DNA of 64,000 bases from Cymodocea nodosa (GCA_036874045.1 CM072339.1:5091501-5155500), one strand, 5' to 3'; counted from the first letter of the stretch, positions 34,111 through 46,960 are shown. Made by a program: numbers and translations. Notes: generated by a model not told the origin, from the letters alone.

Positions 34111-35391
34111 ATACCCAAATCTTCTTGGATCCAACAAAGTTAGTCCTTAAAATATTGAATTTATTGCCTCTTGGCAACAACATATGACTAGATCTTCTTT
34201 TGATAGCAAAGATAGTAGTGTCATCTCTATAAGATCAAATCATGCCACCATAGTAAGGTACTTCTTGTGGTGTAGCATATCCAAGGCCATATTTAATTTT
34301 ATTTTGTCTTTGAGATCCTATAATTTTATCTAATCCTTTCTATCCCTATGTAAACTTGCATACAGTATTTTTCAGATCAGAAATTTCAGCTAACAAGTTT
34401 TTATTTTCTTCTTTTAATTCAAAGTTATCATAATTATATTTATCCATTTTAGTTTTTATTTTCAACAAAAGCTTTTTCCAATTCAGCAAAAGAATCTTCT
34501 AAACAATTGTTTAAACTTTTGATGTCTTTCTTATATTCTTTATATTTTATATACAAACTAACTACTGTACAAATAAGACTATTTACATTTAAATTATTTT
34601 CTTTGTTATTTGAGCAGTAAGGAGGTGTGGAGCATACCTCTTGTGCTATGAAACATATGTTAGTTGTTGCTTCATCTTCAGAATCTGAAGAATTACTTGA
34701 GGAGCTACTATTATCCCAAGTAGCTTTCAGAGCCTTTTTCCTTTTGCTCTTCCACTTTTTCTTCTTCTGATTGTAATGGACAAAAGGCTTATGTATGTCA
34801 TTGCCTTTTGCATTGGAAGCATGTAGGGATCATGCTTTTAGAGGTGCTAGTTTTATTATTTTTCTTCATGAATTTTCTAAAGTTCCTTGCTAACAACATA
34901 ATTTCATCATCCGAGCTTTGAGCTTCTTCAGTTGAAGGGAATGCAATTTCCTTTTTCTTCTCAACTTTCTTTTCAGCAGTTCCTTCCTATTCCTTCCAGT
35001 CTTTCATTTGAACCTCGTGGGTTAGTAGATTGCCCAATAATTCTTCTATAGAATAATTGTTGAGGTCTTTGAAGTCTTGAATAGAAGTGGATTTTTGTTT
35101 CCACTCAATAGTTAGACTTCTAAGGATTTTTTGTACCTATTCACACATAGAAAACTCCTTTCCCAAGCCTCTTAGGTTGTTAATGATCTTTGTAAATCTG
35201 GAAAATATTTCAATTATAGATTCATTATCATTCATCTTAAATAGTTCTAATTTTCTTAATAGAATGCTTATTTTTGTGTCCACTTGGCTGATACATTCGT
35301 ATGTAACTTGAAGGATTTTCCAAGCTTCATGAGTAGAATTATATGCAAATACTTTATTATATTGTTCAACTGTAAGTGCATAGTATATAAC
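34111..35391 (-). pseudogene. C2 gag, 3' portion (Sirevirus-type)
   Basis: Reading from 35391: YALTVEQYNKVFAYN-type residues of the UBN2 Gag domain, then AWKILQVTYE, LFKMNDNESIIEIFSRF and NNYSIEELLGNLLTHEVQMK. A zinc-knuckle remnant (CFQCKRQ, near 34815) precedes an acidic stretch, ATWDNSSSSSNSSDSEDE, and CFIAQEV. A Glu/Lys/Leu coiled segment and the motif YGLGYATPQEVPYYGG follow, ending FVGSKKIW at 34111, where a G1-type LTR cuts it. Its 5' part is at 48697-48905, beyond C1 element 3. The 35087-35311 plus-strand frame is only its antisense shadow. Confidence 0.8.
35387..35391. repeat. Target site duplication of C1 element 3, left copy
   Basis: ATAAC directly left of LTR D equals ATAAC at 48697-48701 directly right of LTR E. 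Five bases is the usual size for copia integration. Confidence 0.9.
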
Positions 35392-37036
35392 TGTAGGATC
35401 GTATGGCTACACAAGAGGGGGGTGAATTGTGTTTTTCAACATATTCGATTATAATTGAAACTTTAAAACTCAAAAACAAGTCAAGACACTATTTTCATAA
35501 AATCATTTTTATTCAAGGTTTCAATTACAATATACAATTCAATTCTCCTTAGAAATTGTAGATACAATTATATATCGATACTATGTTTCATCTATACAAT
35601 TTCATAACTACAAACAAAGAAAACTAATTTGCGGAATTTAAAACATTTCTCCTTATTTGAGATCTTTCTTCTTCTTCTTCTCTTTCTTCTTCAGCAATTC
35701 TTCAGTGACGAATATCTAGTCTTTCTCTGCTTCACTGAATTTGCTTTCTTCTGATACTTTAAATCTTCAATGACATAAATTTGACATTTTCTGCTTCACT
35801 GAATTTCTTCCATCTGATACTTCAAATCTTCAATGACATATATCTCACCTTTTTTTACTTCACTGAATTTTCTTCCACCTAAGAACTTTTCCCTAAAGAG
35901 GTGTTTTTGATCCTTGAAAAGATTTTTTGTTTGGTGCGTAGGGATAACTGATCAGCGAGAATTCTATGCCTTTTATACTATATCTTCATTTCATGCATAT
36001 CCTCCATGTTTAATCACTATTAGTCTTCCACTTCTTCACGTCTTTTCTTTTTCCTTCATCGAAATGCACACGTTCTAACCCACATTTACATTTCAAATTT
36101 TCTTTAATCATCAATCTTGGATCTCTGAAAAATTTCCTACAAAATAAACTTTCTCATCCAAAATCTTTCATCAAGTGTAATAAGAAGTCATTACTTTAAT
36201 GTTAACTAAATAAGTAAAACAAGTAGATATATAACTTAACGTTTCTAACTTAACAAGTTCTCACGTGCCAACTCACGTGACAAGTACTATAGCTAACTCA
36301 ACGAACTAAGTCCATGGTGTTACGCTAACTCAACGAACCATCTCCGTGGTGTTACGATAACTCAACGAACCATCTCTGTTATGTTACAGATAACTCAACA
36401 AACTAGTAATAAACAAATATTTTTATAATAAGAATTTTACTACGTGCAAAAATAACAACTTAAGTTTTATAACGCTAACCTAATGTGTTGTCTTAGTGTT
36501 CAATATAGCAACTCAATGCATTTAGTTATGTTAACTTAATGAGTTAAACATGTGCACCTCACGTGATACAATATAACATTCATAACTTTTAATTCACCAT
36601 GTGTTTGTTAGTCATTTTATAAAACTCGAATAGTTATCTATCCATGCGTATAAAAACTCGATCTCACGTGACCTATTTTAACCTTTAAGCCTCTAACTTA
36701 ATGAGTTCTCATGTGATTTCTATACAAATAACACTTTAACTTAACAAGTTGTCTAAACGTGCATTGTTCATGATAAAGAAGATATAACTTTAAAACATAT
36801 CATGCTTTTCAATAAAAATACATGTTAACTTAACGTTTAGTTAAATGAGAAATTAATGCAATGAAATGACTAGTTATTAACTTAGTATAATTTCAAATCC
36901 AATACAGACAAGTATTTATATCAGTAAGCTTTTTCTGTATTAATTATAGTTTTTAATTTCTTTTCATAAGCAATAATAATTAAGCAAATATGATTACTTT
37001 CATTCAGCACACATCATCAAAACAAAATACTCAACA
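35392..37036 (-). repeat. C1 LTR D (3' LTR of element 3)
   Basis: It runs TGTAGGATCG...CTCAACA, 1645 bp. It has three to four copies of the ~32-bp AACTCAACGAACCATCTC unit (36290-36410). A segment of ~90 bp present in LTR E around 48190-48300 is missing at ~36660, which explains much of the length difference. Confidence 0.95.
35969..35977 (-). promoter_or_regulatory. TATA box of C1 LTR D
   Basis: TATAAAAGG on the minus strand. Confidence 0.55.
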
Positions 37037-37399
37037 ATCTCCCCCTTTTTGATGATGACAAAACCATATTAAATCAATTATGAAATATATTTAACTCAAC
37101 AAAGCACCTTCGTTGGGTTAACTTTTTATTCAACAAATAAGTTTCTTGACTTAAGTTCACTTAAGCTTATTTCTATTGTTCGTGTAAATTTCACCTCTCA
37201 GAAATAAAACTTTCAGATGCCAATAATTACATAAGTATCTTTCAGATTTTAATAACCACATAATTATCTTTTAGATTACATTATCATCTATCATAACCAC
37301 TTAAATATTATCTCCCTTTATAACATATGTAATTAAAATCATAATCATAATCATCTTCTTCTTTTGAATTTTTAACATTTAACATTTCTCCCCCTTTTT
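37037..37399 (-). other. Polypurine tracts of element 3
   Basis: The tract touching LTR D (37037-37050) reads AAAAAGGGGGAGAT on the minus strand. Others are TAAAGGGAGATA (37308-37319) and AAAAAGGGGGAGAAAT (37385-37399). The intervening sequence has no frame. Confidence 0.65.
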
Positions 37400-37574
37400 G
37401 TCATTAATCAAAAAGATGATTACATAGTATATAAAGCAAGAGACATATTTACAACAAAGCTTTTTGTAAACAATAATAAGAATTGTAAACAATAACAGAA
37501 AAATGTATTGTTCAATGAATCAAACAATGAATACAAACATTACATTTTGTATTCAGATACAAGGAAACAGATAG

Positions 37575-39839
37575 TTATCTATTCCTCCTAAGTATATCAC
37601 TTATAGCATTACAGATTTTATCTCCTGGATGCCTAATATCATTTCTAATGTCATTAAGCACATCATCTAGGTCAAGAGGTATTTGGGGTTGCTATTCTGC
37701 TTGAACTGAATAACTTGGTTGTTGTGGTCGAATTTGTTCTATACAATCTATTGGTTGTTGTTGTGGTTGATGCATGACTTGAAATTTTTGCAAATCTTTT
37801 ACACTAAAAGCTCTCATGCCTTTAGTTTCAGAGGGCCAGTTGGATAAATTCAATTGGCTTGCAAGGAGTTTACATACAACATCACCAAAAAATAATTTTG
37901 ATCTCATATGCTGTAGTTGAAAAGTAAAAACATCAAACCAATTGATTTGAATTCTATTCAGCAGACCATAAGTTGCATATAAATAGCTTCTGCTATCTTC
38001 CATATTGTGTCCGACTCTTTGAAATAAATTGGCATGCAATATATTTGCAATAAATCTTGCCTCTACATTCAGATTTTCCATGAGTCTCATTTCAGTATAT
38101 ATATCTAGAATTTTTGATAAAGATTGAATGTTTCATTCCAGTTGTCTAATCATGTCAAATCTGTTTGTAACAACAACACCTTCATTCTTTAATCCCAAAA
38201 CTTCAAAAATTAATTCAGGAGACAATAAGAACTCTTGTTTATTTATTTAAGTTTTTAGTATATTTTCATTCTTGACCAGATTGTTATAAAAAGTTGCAAT
38301 AAGCTCTTCGTATTGCTTCCATTTCATTCCAACTAGCAAGAATTGAATGAGGCATTGATACTCAAATAGATCTCTTATATCAATCAAATTTCTGAATTTT
38401 ATTAGTCGAGCATGCAGAATCTGACATGTAATCAGATTATTGTATTTCTGCACTGCTTCCTCAGATATAAAATAAATTGAATTACCTTGAATTTGTAATA
38501 CTATACACAAAGAAGGTGATACCTGAAGCCTTGATTTAGAGTTTAATTCATCTTCAAGAACCTCTTCTTCAAAATAAATGTCATGTTGTTCCTCTGTGAA
38601 AAGATTTTCTTAAAGCTGCATATGTAAGCTTGATTCTTCAACTTCAATAGTGTAAGGAACATTTTCAATATGCTCTGCATTCATTGGTTTAGTCTCTATA
38701 GAATGATCAGAGTTCAATTTTTCCACAAATTCTACAGCCGGTGTATCTGTCTGTAATTGTTCATTTTGTTTAACAGATATCTCCATTGATACATGTTGTG
38801 AATTCTCAAACTCTGCTTCTATAGATTTTGAAGAAGGCTGGTTTACATTTAGCTCTTCTAGAGTCTTAACTTTTTCAATATCCGCTATTCCAGACAATTC
38901 AGCTTATGAACTAGTTACTACCTCAACATTGTCAATTATATCTACAATAACTTGTTCAATGTCAGTTGCCTAATGCTCTAATTTTTCAATTTTTGCATCA
39001 TTAGGACTTGAACTAATAGAAAAACTTGAGCTCATATTTGACTTGGATTTCTTCTCAAGTTTTCTAGTAAGGGAAAATAAAGTCTCATTATCTTCATCAG
39101 TTTCAGTATGCTCAGAACTAATGAGTTTATCAGATGCACTATAAGGTACAATGTCTAGACATACATTATCCTTTGGAAATAAATGCTCATCTGATTTTCC
39201 TTTTTCAGTGGACTTTGTTTCCTTAGACATAATTTTTCTGATTTTTCTTCTTCTATAACACTTTTGTTTCTCCTATACAAGTATTGCTATTTTCTTTTCA
39301 AATTGCTCCATAAAAGTTTTCTACTTTAATTCTTCTAAGGCACTTTCTATTGCAACTGCCTTTCGAAGTTCTTCAACTTTTCTTTTATCTACAACAATAT
39401 TTGATTCTACTTCTTTTGAATACAAAAGAGTAGGTATAGCAGATTCATGTTCTTCCTCAAATGCATGTAGTCGTGTATCACTCAGAGGAGTTTGAGGAAT
39501 TCTATTTGATGAACCTACACATTTTTCCATATATTTTGCATACTGTTCGAGAAATGCAATCTCAGCACATTTCATATGGTATTCTCTATCATATTTACTT
39601 TGAATCCCCATGTATGTAATACTAGCATCAGTATTATGAAGCTTTAATCTAACTTCATTCAGTATACCTTCAGGAAAGAAGTATTCACTGTAAATTTTTG
39701 CTAACCTTTTGTCCACTTGAAATATTTTCTTAAACCAAATGTGTGGAACTTCATCAGTATCTATTTCTTTTCCTTTTGCATCTCCTCTGCTTTTGCCTTT
39801 TCTTCTGCCACGACCCTTATAGAACTTGGAGACCATCAT
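37575..39839 (-). pseudogene. ORF3 of C1 element 3 (env position; plant transposon protein-like)
   Basis: 755 codons from the conserved MMVSKFYKGRGRRKGKSR start to a terminal stop after SDILRRNR lie in one frame, broken only by about seven in-frame stops and no frameshift. Residues 1-30 are very basic. Residues ~30-190 contain FKKIFQVDKRLAKIYSEYFF and YDREYHMKCAEIAFLEQYAK (helical). The middle is acidic, Ser/Glu-rich and low in complexity (TLEELNVNQPSS and similar). The C-terminal ~300 residues, with RLIKFRNLIDIRDLFEYQC, LLSPELIFEVLGLKNEG, NLNVEARFIANILHANLF and YLYATYGLLNRIQINW, resemble the domain called 'putative plant transposon protein' in plant databases; I judge this from memory of the family pattern. 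A Gln/Pro-rich tail follows. No clear signal peptide or transmembrane helix is visible. Function unknown. Confidence 0.75.
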
Positions 39840-41414
39840 CACAGGTTGTAACAGCAACAAGCAGGAAAGATTTTTAGACAAAGGTTTACGAATAACCAAA
39901 GTGCCCGTGTAATAAGTGTTTAAATAGGGTTTTAGGCGAATAACTCAACGTATATAGAAGTTGGGTTTGGATTTTAAATGAATATTGAATAAAGTTTATT
40001 CAATCAAGGTACCCGAAATATTCAAGTATAACTCATTGAGTTAACTAACCTAACGAGTAAAACGCTGTCTAGAGGCAATTTTACATGTTACCTTACATAA
40101 CATAACGTTTAGTTAGTACACTTTACTAAAACCAAGTTTCGAATGTTTTCAACTGAAACCTTCCGAAGACAACACACATGCTACACTTAACATTATCTTG
40201 AGAACATTGTAAACTATTTTAACATTCTCTTCGTATGAATCTAAAATAGTTTGTTTATCTTTTAAATTGTTTCATTAAGATCTTAAGGGAACTAAACTCA
40301 GATTAACCAAGATTTGTATTCTGAATTATAATAATCTGTTTTGGACATTATTAATCCTCCCCCTACAAATATACTTTAAATATATTCAATAACATACAAA
40401 ATATACTTGTATAACAATAGATGTTAAGTATAACTATACTTTTAAATTTTCTTTTCAGAAACTTCTGTTATCCTGAATTCATCAAGAATGACTTCTCGAA
40501 TCAAGTCCTATTATATATGAATCAAAACACAACTTTGAACTTAATATGATTAATTCAAGGAGAATAAAGAATGTATCTCAAATAAACGTTTTCAAAAGTA
40601 CTAATATTGATTCAATAAATCAGTAGTCATATTGGTAGAAACTATATTCGATTCAAAGATATCTGTAATTAATGAAACACCTTTTTTTCTTTTTTTTAAA
40701 CACTAAATATTGATAATTTTCTTTAAAAGTTAGTTTGAAAAGCTTGAATCATACAAGAGCTTTCTAATGTACCTGTGTAATGAGCTTTCAGTCAACAATC
40801 CCAGATCTGATCAGGACCTTAGGTTGCTAGATTTAAAGAATCCTTTTTGAGGACAGTAATCCTTACATACCTATCTACTCAAGTATAAAAGGCTCGTGAT
40901 CAAACTGATCAATAAACTCTCAAAGATTTTCACTTTGTAAGTACTTTTTATTTTAAGCACAGTATATATGTATTCCATTAATATAGATGCAATAAAACAC
41001 AAATCTCATACAATTTTTACTTCTATGATTTTACTGAAAATATGAATCAGTTTCAATAAGCTCATACTTTTGATTAACAGTTTAAGATGATTTACATATA
41101 AATTATTCTACAAGCTTAATCAATCAAGTCAAATTCATGCATGATCATATGCACTTTCATTGATTTAAAGAAAACACTTAATCAAAATTTCAGAATTTCA
41201 GAAGTATTTAAGGTTTTTCATTTACACTTCCACTTAAAATTGTGAAAACCATTAAAATTGATCAACTATATAAAATCAATAAGATACTACTATGATTTTA
41301 CAATAAATACATAGTATCTTATGTAGCAGTTTAGATATTTATGATAAGTATATAATATCTATGAGGTGAACAACATCATCAATAATATTTATCTTTTTGT
41401 GGAGTTTAAGCATT
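39840..41414 (-). other. Spacer between RNase H and ORF3 of element 3
   Basis: It is noncoding, colinear with 9003-10599, with the isolated minus-strand purine tract GTAGGGGGAGGA at 40355-40365. The tract lies ~0.5 kb before ORF3. It could prime plus-strand synthesis like a central polypurine tract, but this is inferred. Confidence 0.55.
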
Positions 41415-42970
41415 TTACACATCACATAGCCTACAAATACCCAAATTTAATCTTATGTTGCAGAATGTATTTTCGTCTAGAGGTTTTGTAAATATATCAG
41501 CTAATTGATTTTTAGTAGACATAAATCCTAATTTAATTTTTCCTTTAATTACGTTATCTCTTAGAAAATGATGTCCAACCTCTATATGCTTTGCTCTAGA
41601 ATGTAATACAGGATTTTTGGAAAGATTTATTGCAGAACTACTGTCACAATAAATCTCAGTTGTATCATAAGATAATCCAAAGTCTTCTAAACTTTGCCTT
41701 ATCCACAGAATCTAAGTGCAACATAGTGCAGCAGTAACATATTCAGCTTCTATAGTAGAAAGTGCTACATTGTTTTGCTTTATACTAAACCATGACACCA
41801 AATTATTTCCCAATAATTGACATGTGCCACTGGTACTCTTTCTATCAAATTTAGATCTTGCGTAATCAGCATGAGTATATCCTATAACATCTATTGAACT
41901 ATCCTTAGAATAATACAGTCTGAAATTTTTAGTTCTTTGTATATATCTAAATATTCTTTTAACTAAAATTGAGTGTAATTCTTTAGGATTAGATTGAAAT
42001 CTAGTACAAGCACACATAACAAACATAATATCAGGTCTACTAGTAGTCAAATAAAGTAAAGAATCAATCATACTTCTATATTTTCTTTGATCTATTGATT
42101 TTCTTATGTCATCAATATCTAACTTTCAAGAAGTACTCATAAGAGTTCCCTCGAATCCTTGTATCATTAAAAATAAATTTCTTAAGCATTTCATCTGTAT
42201 ATTTTTCCTGATTTAAAAATATACCTTTATCCATTTTCTTAAATTGAAGTCCTAGAAATATGAAAGTTCTCCTATCATACTCATTTCAAACTGACTAGTC
42301 ATCTCTTCAGAAAATATTTTTATCAATTTATCAGAGGTTACTCTAAAGATTATATCATCCACATATATTTGAACAACAATCTGATCTTTACCATCTCTCT
42401 TGACAAATAGAGTATGATCTACTTTTCCATGATATAACCTTGTTCTATTAAAAAGGTAGATAATCTTTTATACCATGATCTAGGTGCTTGCTTCAAACCA
42501 TATATGGCTTTCTTCAACTTATACACAAAGTCAGGATTTTTAATATCTTCAAATCCAGGTGGTTGTTTTACATAGACTTCTTCATTAATTAAACCATTTA
42601 GAAATGCACTCTTTACATCCTTTTGATATAATTTAAAATCCATATAACAAGCATAGGCCAATAATATTCTAATACTTTCTAACCTAGCCACTTGAGCAAA
42701 TGTTTCATCATAATCTAGTTCTTCTTCCTATGTATACCCTTGTGCAACTAATCTAGCTTTGTTTCTTATAACTTGACTAGTCTCATTAGTTTTGTTTCTA
42801 AAGATCCACTTTGTACCTATTATGGACTGATTTTCTAGTGGAGAGACTAATTCCCAAACATCATTTTTGATGAATTGATTTAGTTCTTCTTGCATTGCCA
42901 CTATCCAATTTTCATCAGATAATGCTTCTTCTATATTCCTTGGTTCCACCATAGAAATAAACATACACAT
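41415..42970 (-). pseudogene. C1 element 3 pol: reverse transcriptase and RNase H
   Basis: RT begins VEPRNIEEALSDENWIVAMQ and continues GTKWIFRNKTNETSQVIRNK, ARLVAQGYT, LLAYACYMDFKLYQKDVKSA (catalytic Asp), AIYGLKQAPRSWYKRL and IYVDDIIF near 42360. The connection has MIDSLLYLTTSRPDIMFVMC, which element 1 lacks. RNase H shows HADYARSKFDRKSTSGTCQL, SWFSIKQNNVALSTIEAEYV and QLADIFTKPLDE, ending LCDV with the stop at 41415. There are stops at 42728 and 41712 and frame breaks near 42430, 42260 and 42140. Confidence 0.9.
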
Positions 42971-43066
42971 ACTACTTAAATTTACTAAAGCTCTAATTTT
43001 AACTCCCTCATTAATATTACCAATGACTTGAGTAATGGAATGTAATGAAAAATAACGCCAATTTCT

Positions 43067-44535
43067 CTAATTTTCCTCAATATTCTCATCAACATCTGAA
43101 GGTCCATCACTTTCACCATTAGTTTGATCATTTAAGTTCATATTTTTGATTTTCTCAGATAAATCTTCAATCTCTCTATTGATCTCTAACTCTTTTGGGA
43201 AATTGATCATATCATCATTATCAGCTTTAGATTGAGATTCTCTAAAAGAATTTTCATTGAAGCTTACATGGAGGGTTTCTTCAATAGTTCTAGAAGTCTT
43301 GTTATATACTCTATAGGCTTTACTTCTAGTAGAGTAACCTATAAAAATTCCTTCATCTGCTTTGGGTTGAAATTTATCCCTTTTATCCTTAGTATTAAGA
43401 ATAAAACACTTGCAGCCAAATGATTTACTATAAGAAATTTTTGGAACCCTATTAAACATAATTTCAAAAGGATTTTTATTAACATGAGGTCTTAAGTGAC
43501 TTCTGTTAATAACATAATAAGCTGTATTCACTACTTCAGCCCAAAGATTTTGAGGTAAATTATGTTCATTCAACATAGTTCTGGCCATTTCCTAAAGTGA
43601 TCTATTCTTTCTCTTAACAACACCATTTTGAGACGGTGCTCTTAGAAAAGAAAATCTATGATCAATGCCATGATCTTTATAATAATTATCCATTTGATCA
43701 TTATCAAATTCAGTACCATGATCACTCCTAAGTTTTTGAACAGAGACACTTTGTTCATTTTGAACAAGATTGCAAAACATTTTAAACTTTTCAAAAACTT
43801 CTGTCTTAGATGCTAGAAAATATACCCAAGTATATCTAAAGAAGTCATCTACTAAAACAAATACATACTGTTTACCACCAAGACTCATGATTCTTATTGG
43901 TACAAATAGATCCATATGTATAAGTTCTAAGACTCTCTTGCTTGATATATCAGTTTTGGATTTAAAAGAGTTTTTGTGAAGTTTACCTAACTCACATGCA
44001 TCACACATAAAGTCCTTTGAGTATCTAATCTTTGGTAAACCTCTCACTAAATGTTTTCTAGATAGTTTATGTAACAATTTCATATTTATATGTCTGATCC
44101 TTCTATGCCATAGATATGCATCACTAGTTTCAGCTAGCAAACATGAATTTAAATCAACTACACTAGAAGGTAAAGATAAAATATATATAGAACCTTTTTT
44201 TTAGCAATAAACTTAAGTTCATCTGTATTTTTATCAATAATTTTGCATACATTATCTTCAAACACTACATAATATCCATTCTCAGTTAGTTTTATAACAC
44301 TCAACAAATTAAATCCTAGGTTTTCTACATATAGTACATTCAAAATAACACAAGTCGGAATTATTTGAACATTGCCCATACCTATGATTTTATCCTTGCT
44401 TTTGTTTCAAAAAGCTACACTTCCTTTCATAGTATTTGTAAAATTTTTTAATAGACTTTTTTGTCCGGTCGTGTGACTTGATGCTCCATTGTCTAAGATC
44501 CATTTTGATGTTGTTTCCTCCTACAAAACAAATTA
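43067..44535 (-). pseudogene. C1 element 3 pol: protease and integrase
   Basis: Protease reads KWILDNGASSHTTGQKSLL: the Asp is kept and Ser is Asn (DNGAS for DSGAS). Integrase has the HHCC domain (WHRRIRHINMKLLHKLS, then CDACELGK), the first core Asp in ELIHMDLF, VDDFFRYTWVYF, and the second in KLRSDHGTEFDN. The third position reads QNGVVKRKNR, with Lys where the catalytic Glu is expected. The C-terminal part includes WAEVVNTAYYVINRSHLRP, FGCKCFILNTKDKRDKFQP and GYSTRSKAYRVYNKTSRTIE. Stops are at 43592 and 44158 only within the core frames. With Lys at the catalytic site the integrase would be inactive even without the stops. Confidence 0.9.
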
Positions 44536-44539
44536 AGAA

Positions 44540-46776
44540 AAACTTTTCTTTGTACCCAATGTTGTTGAGGACCAAGTTCATTAAACACATATTTCTTCTT
44601 TTTGTTTAAAAATAGTTTAACATTATCATTTACATTCTTATTAGTTGTAAGTGCTATTGACTTATCATTAACATCATACTTACTTATAGCATTCTTGCTC
44701 TTATAATCATTCTTTTTGTTTTCAAATGTAGTATAATCAAGACTAAACCAATTTTTATCAGATGTTAATTTATTTTGGTCATGCTCATACATTTTAGTAA
44801 GTTCATACCAAGATTTTATACTTGTATTTGAATTTTCAGTACATACAAAATCTTTTTCTGCACAAGAATTTTCAAATAAAGAACATGCAAAACCAGTAAT
44901 TGGTTTAATACCAGTGTTTTGAATTTCATGCTCAGGTTTCTGAATTTTCAGTTTACTACAATTGTTTGATATTTTTGAAACATTAGAAATTGAATTTCCA
45001 AAGCAAGAAACAAGATTTTTAGAAACATTAATAGTCATGTTAGAAGTACATTTAGACAAATCACATTAATTTATATTATTATTACATGATTCATCCCTTG
45101 AAGTACCTACTTCTACATATTTATTACCTTATTTCATGATAAAAGGAATTTTAGTTTTAGATTTACTTGAACTACAACTAACAAATCCTTTATTGGCTTG
45201 AGATTTAGGATATTCAACATAATCAAATCCTAAGCCAAATTTATATGACACCGTAGGGGTACTAGTTAGTTTGTCTAACTTAGTTTGACTTAAATTCCAT
45301 TTCTCAATGGTAGAATTTAAATCTAGCTCTCTCATTTTTAATTTATCAATTTCTACCTCAAGATCATTTATATTGTTTCTCAACATTTTATTTTTAGATT
45401 CTATCTTTAACTTTTCAGCATTTGTATTCTTTATTTGTTCATGCAAGACACATTCATTAAATCTAAATTTATGCAAATCTCTAGCATGATTTTCATTCAC
45501 ATTTAAACTTTTCTAAAGTAGTAAACAAGAAACAATTTTCTTCTTCCACAATGGATAAAGAGTTTATGATATTCTTATTTTCTAGTTTACAAACTTTAAG
45601 TTTTTGTAATAATGCATGATAAGCACATAATAATTCATCAAAGTTAAAATCTAAATGACTTTCAGGATCAGATATTACCTCAGACTCATCTGCCATGAAA
45701 CACACATGAGCAACATCTTCTAACTCTTTTTCTTCTTCTGAATGTGAAGATTTTGATGATGATTCCTTAGATTCAGACTCTTCAAACATGTCATCCCACG
45801 TGACATTCAAAGCCTTTTTCTTGTAAAACTTTTTCTAAGGTGTCTTCTTCTTATTTGTCCTGCTATGCTTTTCATTTTTCCTTATAGGATAATCTCGAGA
45901 AAGATGTCTAGGTTTCTTACAGTTGTAACATACATACTTTCTAGATGAAGAATTCTTGTCATTTAGTGATTTTGACGTTAAGGGTTTATCATTTTTGTTC
46001 CTTTGCTGTTTCCTAGCTTTCCATGCTTTCTTGAATTTCCTAGTCAGCAAAATAAAATCCTCATCAGAATCAGTAGATATATCAAAATCTGAATTAATTT
46101 TGAAGGCTATTTCTTTCTTCATTTTTAGCTTGTTGTAAGTCAATGATTCATTTAATTGAACTTCATAAGCTATTAAATTTCCTATAAGTTCATTCATAGT
46201 ATAAACATTTAAATCTCATGATTCCTCAATTGATGCTACTTTCTGAGACCATTTAGAACTTAGGGATCTGAGAATTTTCCCCACCAAATCCTTTTGTTCA
46301 AAATTCTTTTCTAAGCATTTTAAAGAGTTTATAATATCAAGAAATTTGGAAAACATCTTAGAAATACTTTCGTCTTCATGCATCTTAAAGAGTTCATACT
46401 TATGAATTAACATGTTTATCTTAGTCTCTTTTACTTAAGAAGTACCTTCATGTGAAACTTGTAATGTATGTCACACCTCATAAGTAAATTTATATGCTGA
46501 CACTTTACTGAACTGTTCATAACTCAATGCACAAAATAAAATATTTAATCTCTTAGCATTCAGAGTTTCATTTTCTTTTTTAGTAATTGTCCAAGTATTA
46601 TAAGTAGTTAACAGAGTATGTGGTTTAGAAATCATGAACCACAACTTATGATCTATACTTTGAAGAAAGACTGTCATCCTATATTTCCAATATTCAAAAT
46701 GTATTCCATCAAATAAAGGAGAACAATTAAGATTTTAGCCTTCATACAAAGAAAAATTACCATTTCCAGTAGTCAT
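44540..46776 (-). pseudogene. C1 element 3 gag (Sirevirus-type)
   Basis: Starts MTTGNGNFSLYEG at 46776, with PLFDGIHFEYWKYRMTVFLQ next. The UBN2-like capsid part follows in two frames (46677-46471, 46413-46216: ISKMFSKFLDIINSLK, LRSLSSKWSQKV). A basic stretch, KFKKAWKARKQQRNKNDKP, precedes the knuckle CYNCKKPRHLSRDY, whose last Cys is Tyr. Then come an acidic Ser-rich stretch (45790-45720), VCFMADESEV, and a coiled coil (45460-45290, ELDLNSTIEKWNL). The tail holds YGLGY-like LGFDYVEYPKS and FNELGPQQHWVQR before the protease. In intact relatives it would form the particle shell and bind RNA. Confidence 0.85.
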
Positions 46777-46960
46777 CTTACCTTAGATTTTTCAACCTAT
46801 TTGATTTTAAACAGTTTAAAACTTTAAAACAACTTGAGCCTTAAATCAAGAAAGTTAAACGTATGCTCAAATATTAATTTTTGTTTAAAAACAAAGAAGA
46901 CAGAATAAGCAATGATATTAAATAAGTTGGTATCGATTTTATATCAAAGATTATTAACAA

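Noticed and set aside
37575..39839. Calling ORF3 a true envelope glycoprotein
   Set aside because: No signal peptide, no hydrophobic segment long enough for a membrane helix and no cysteine-rich ectodomain are visible. Only the position suggests it.
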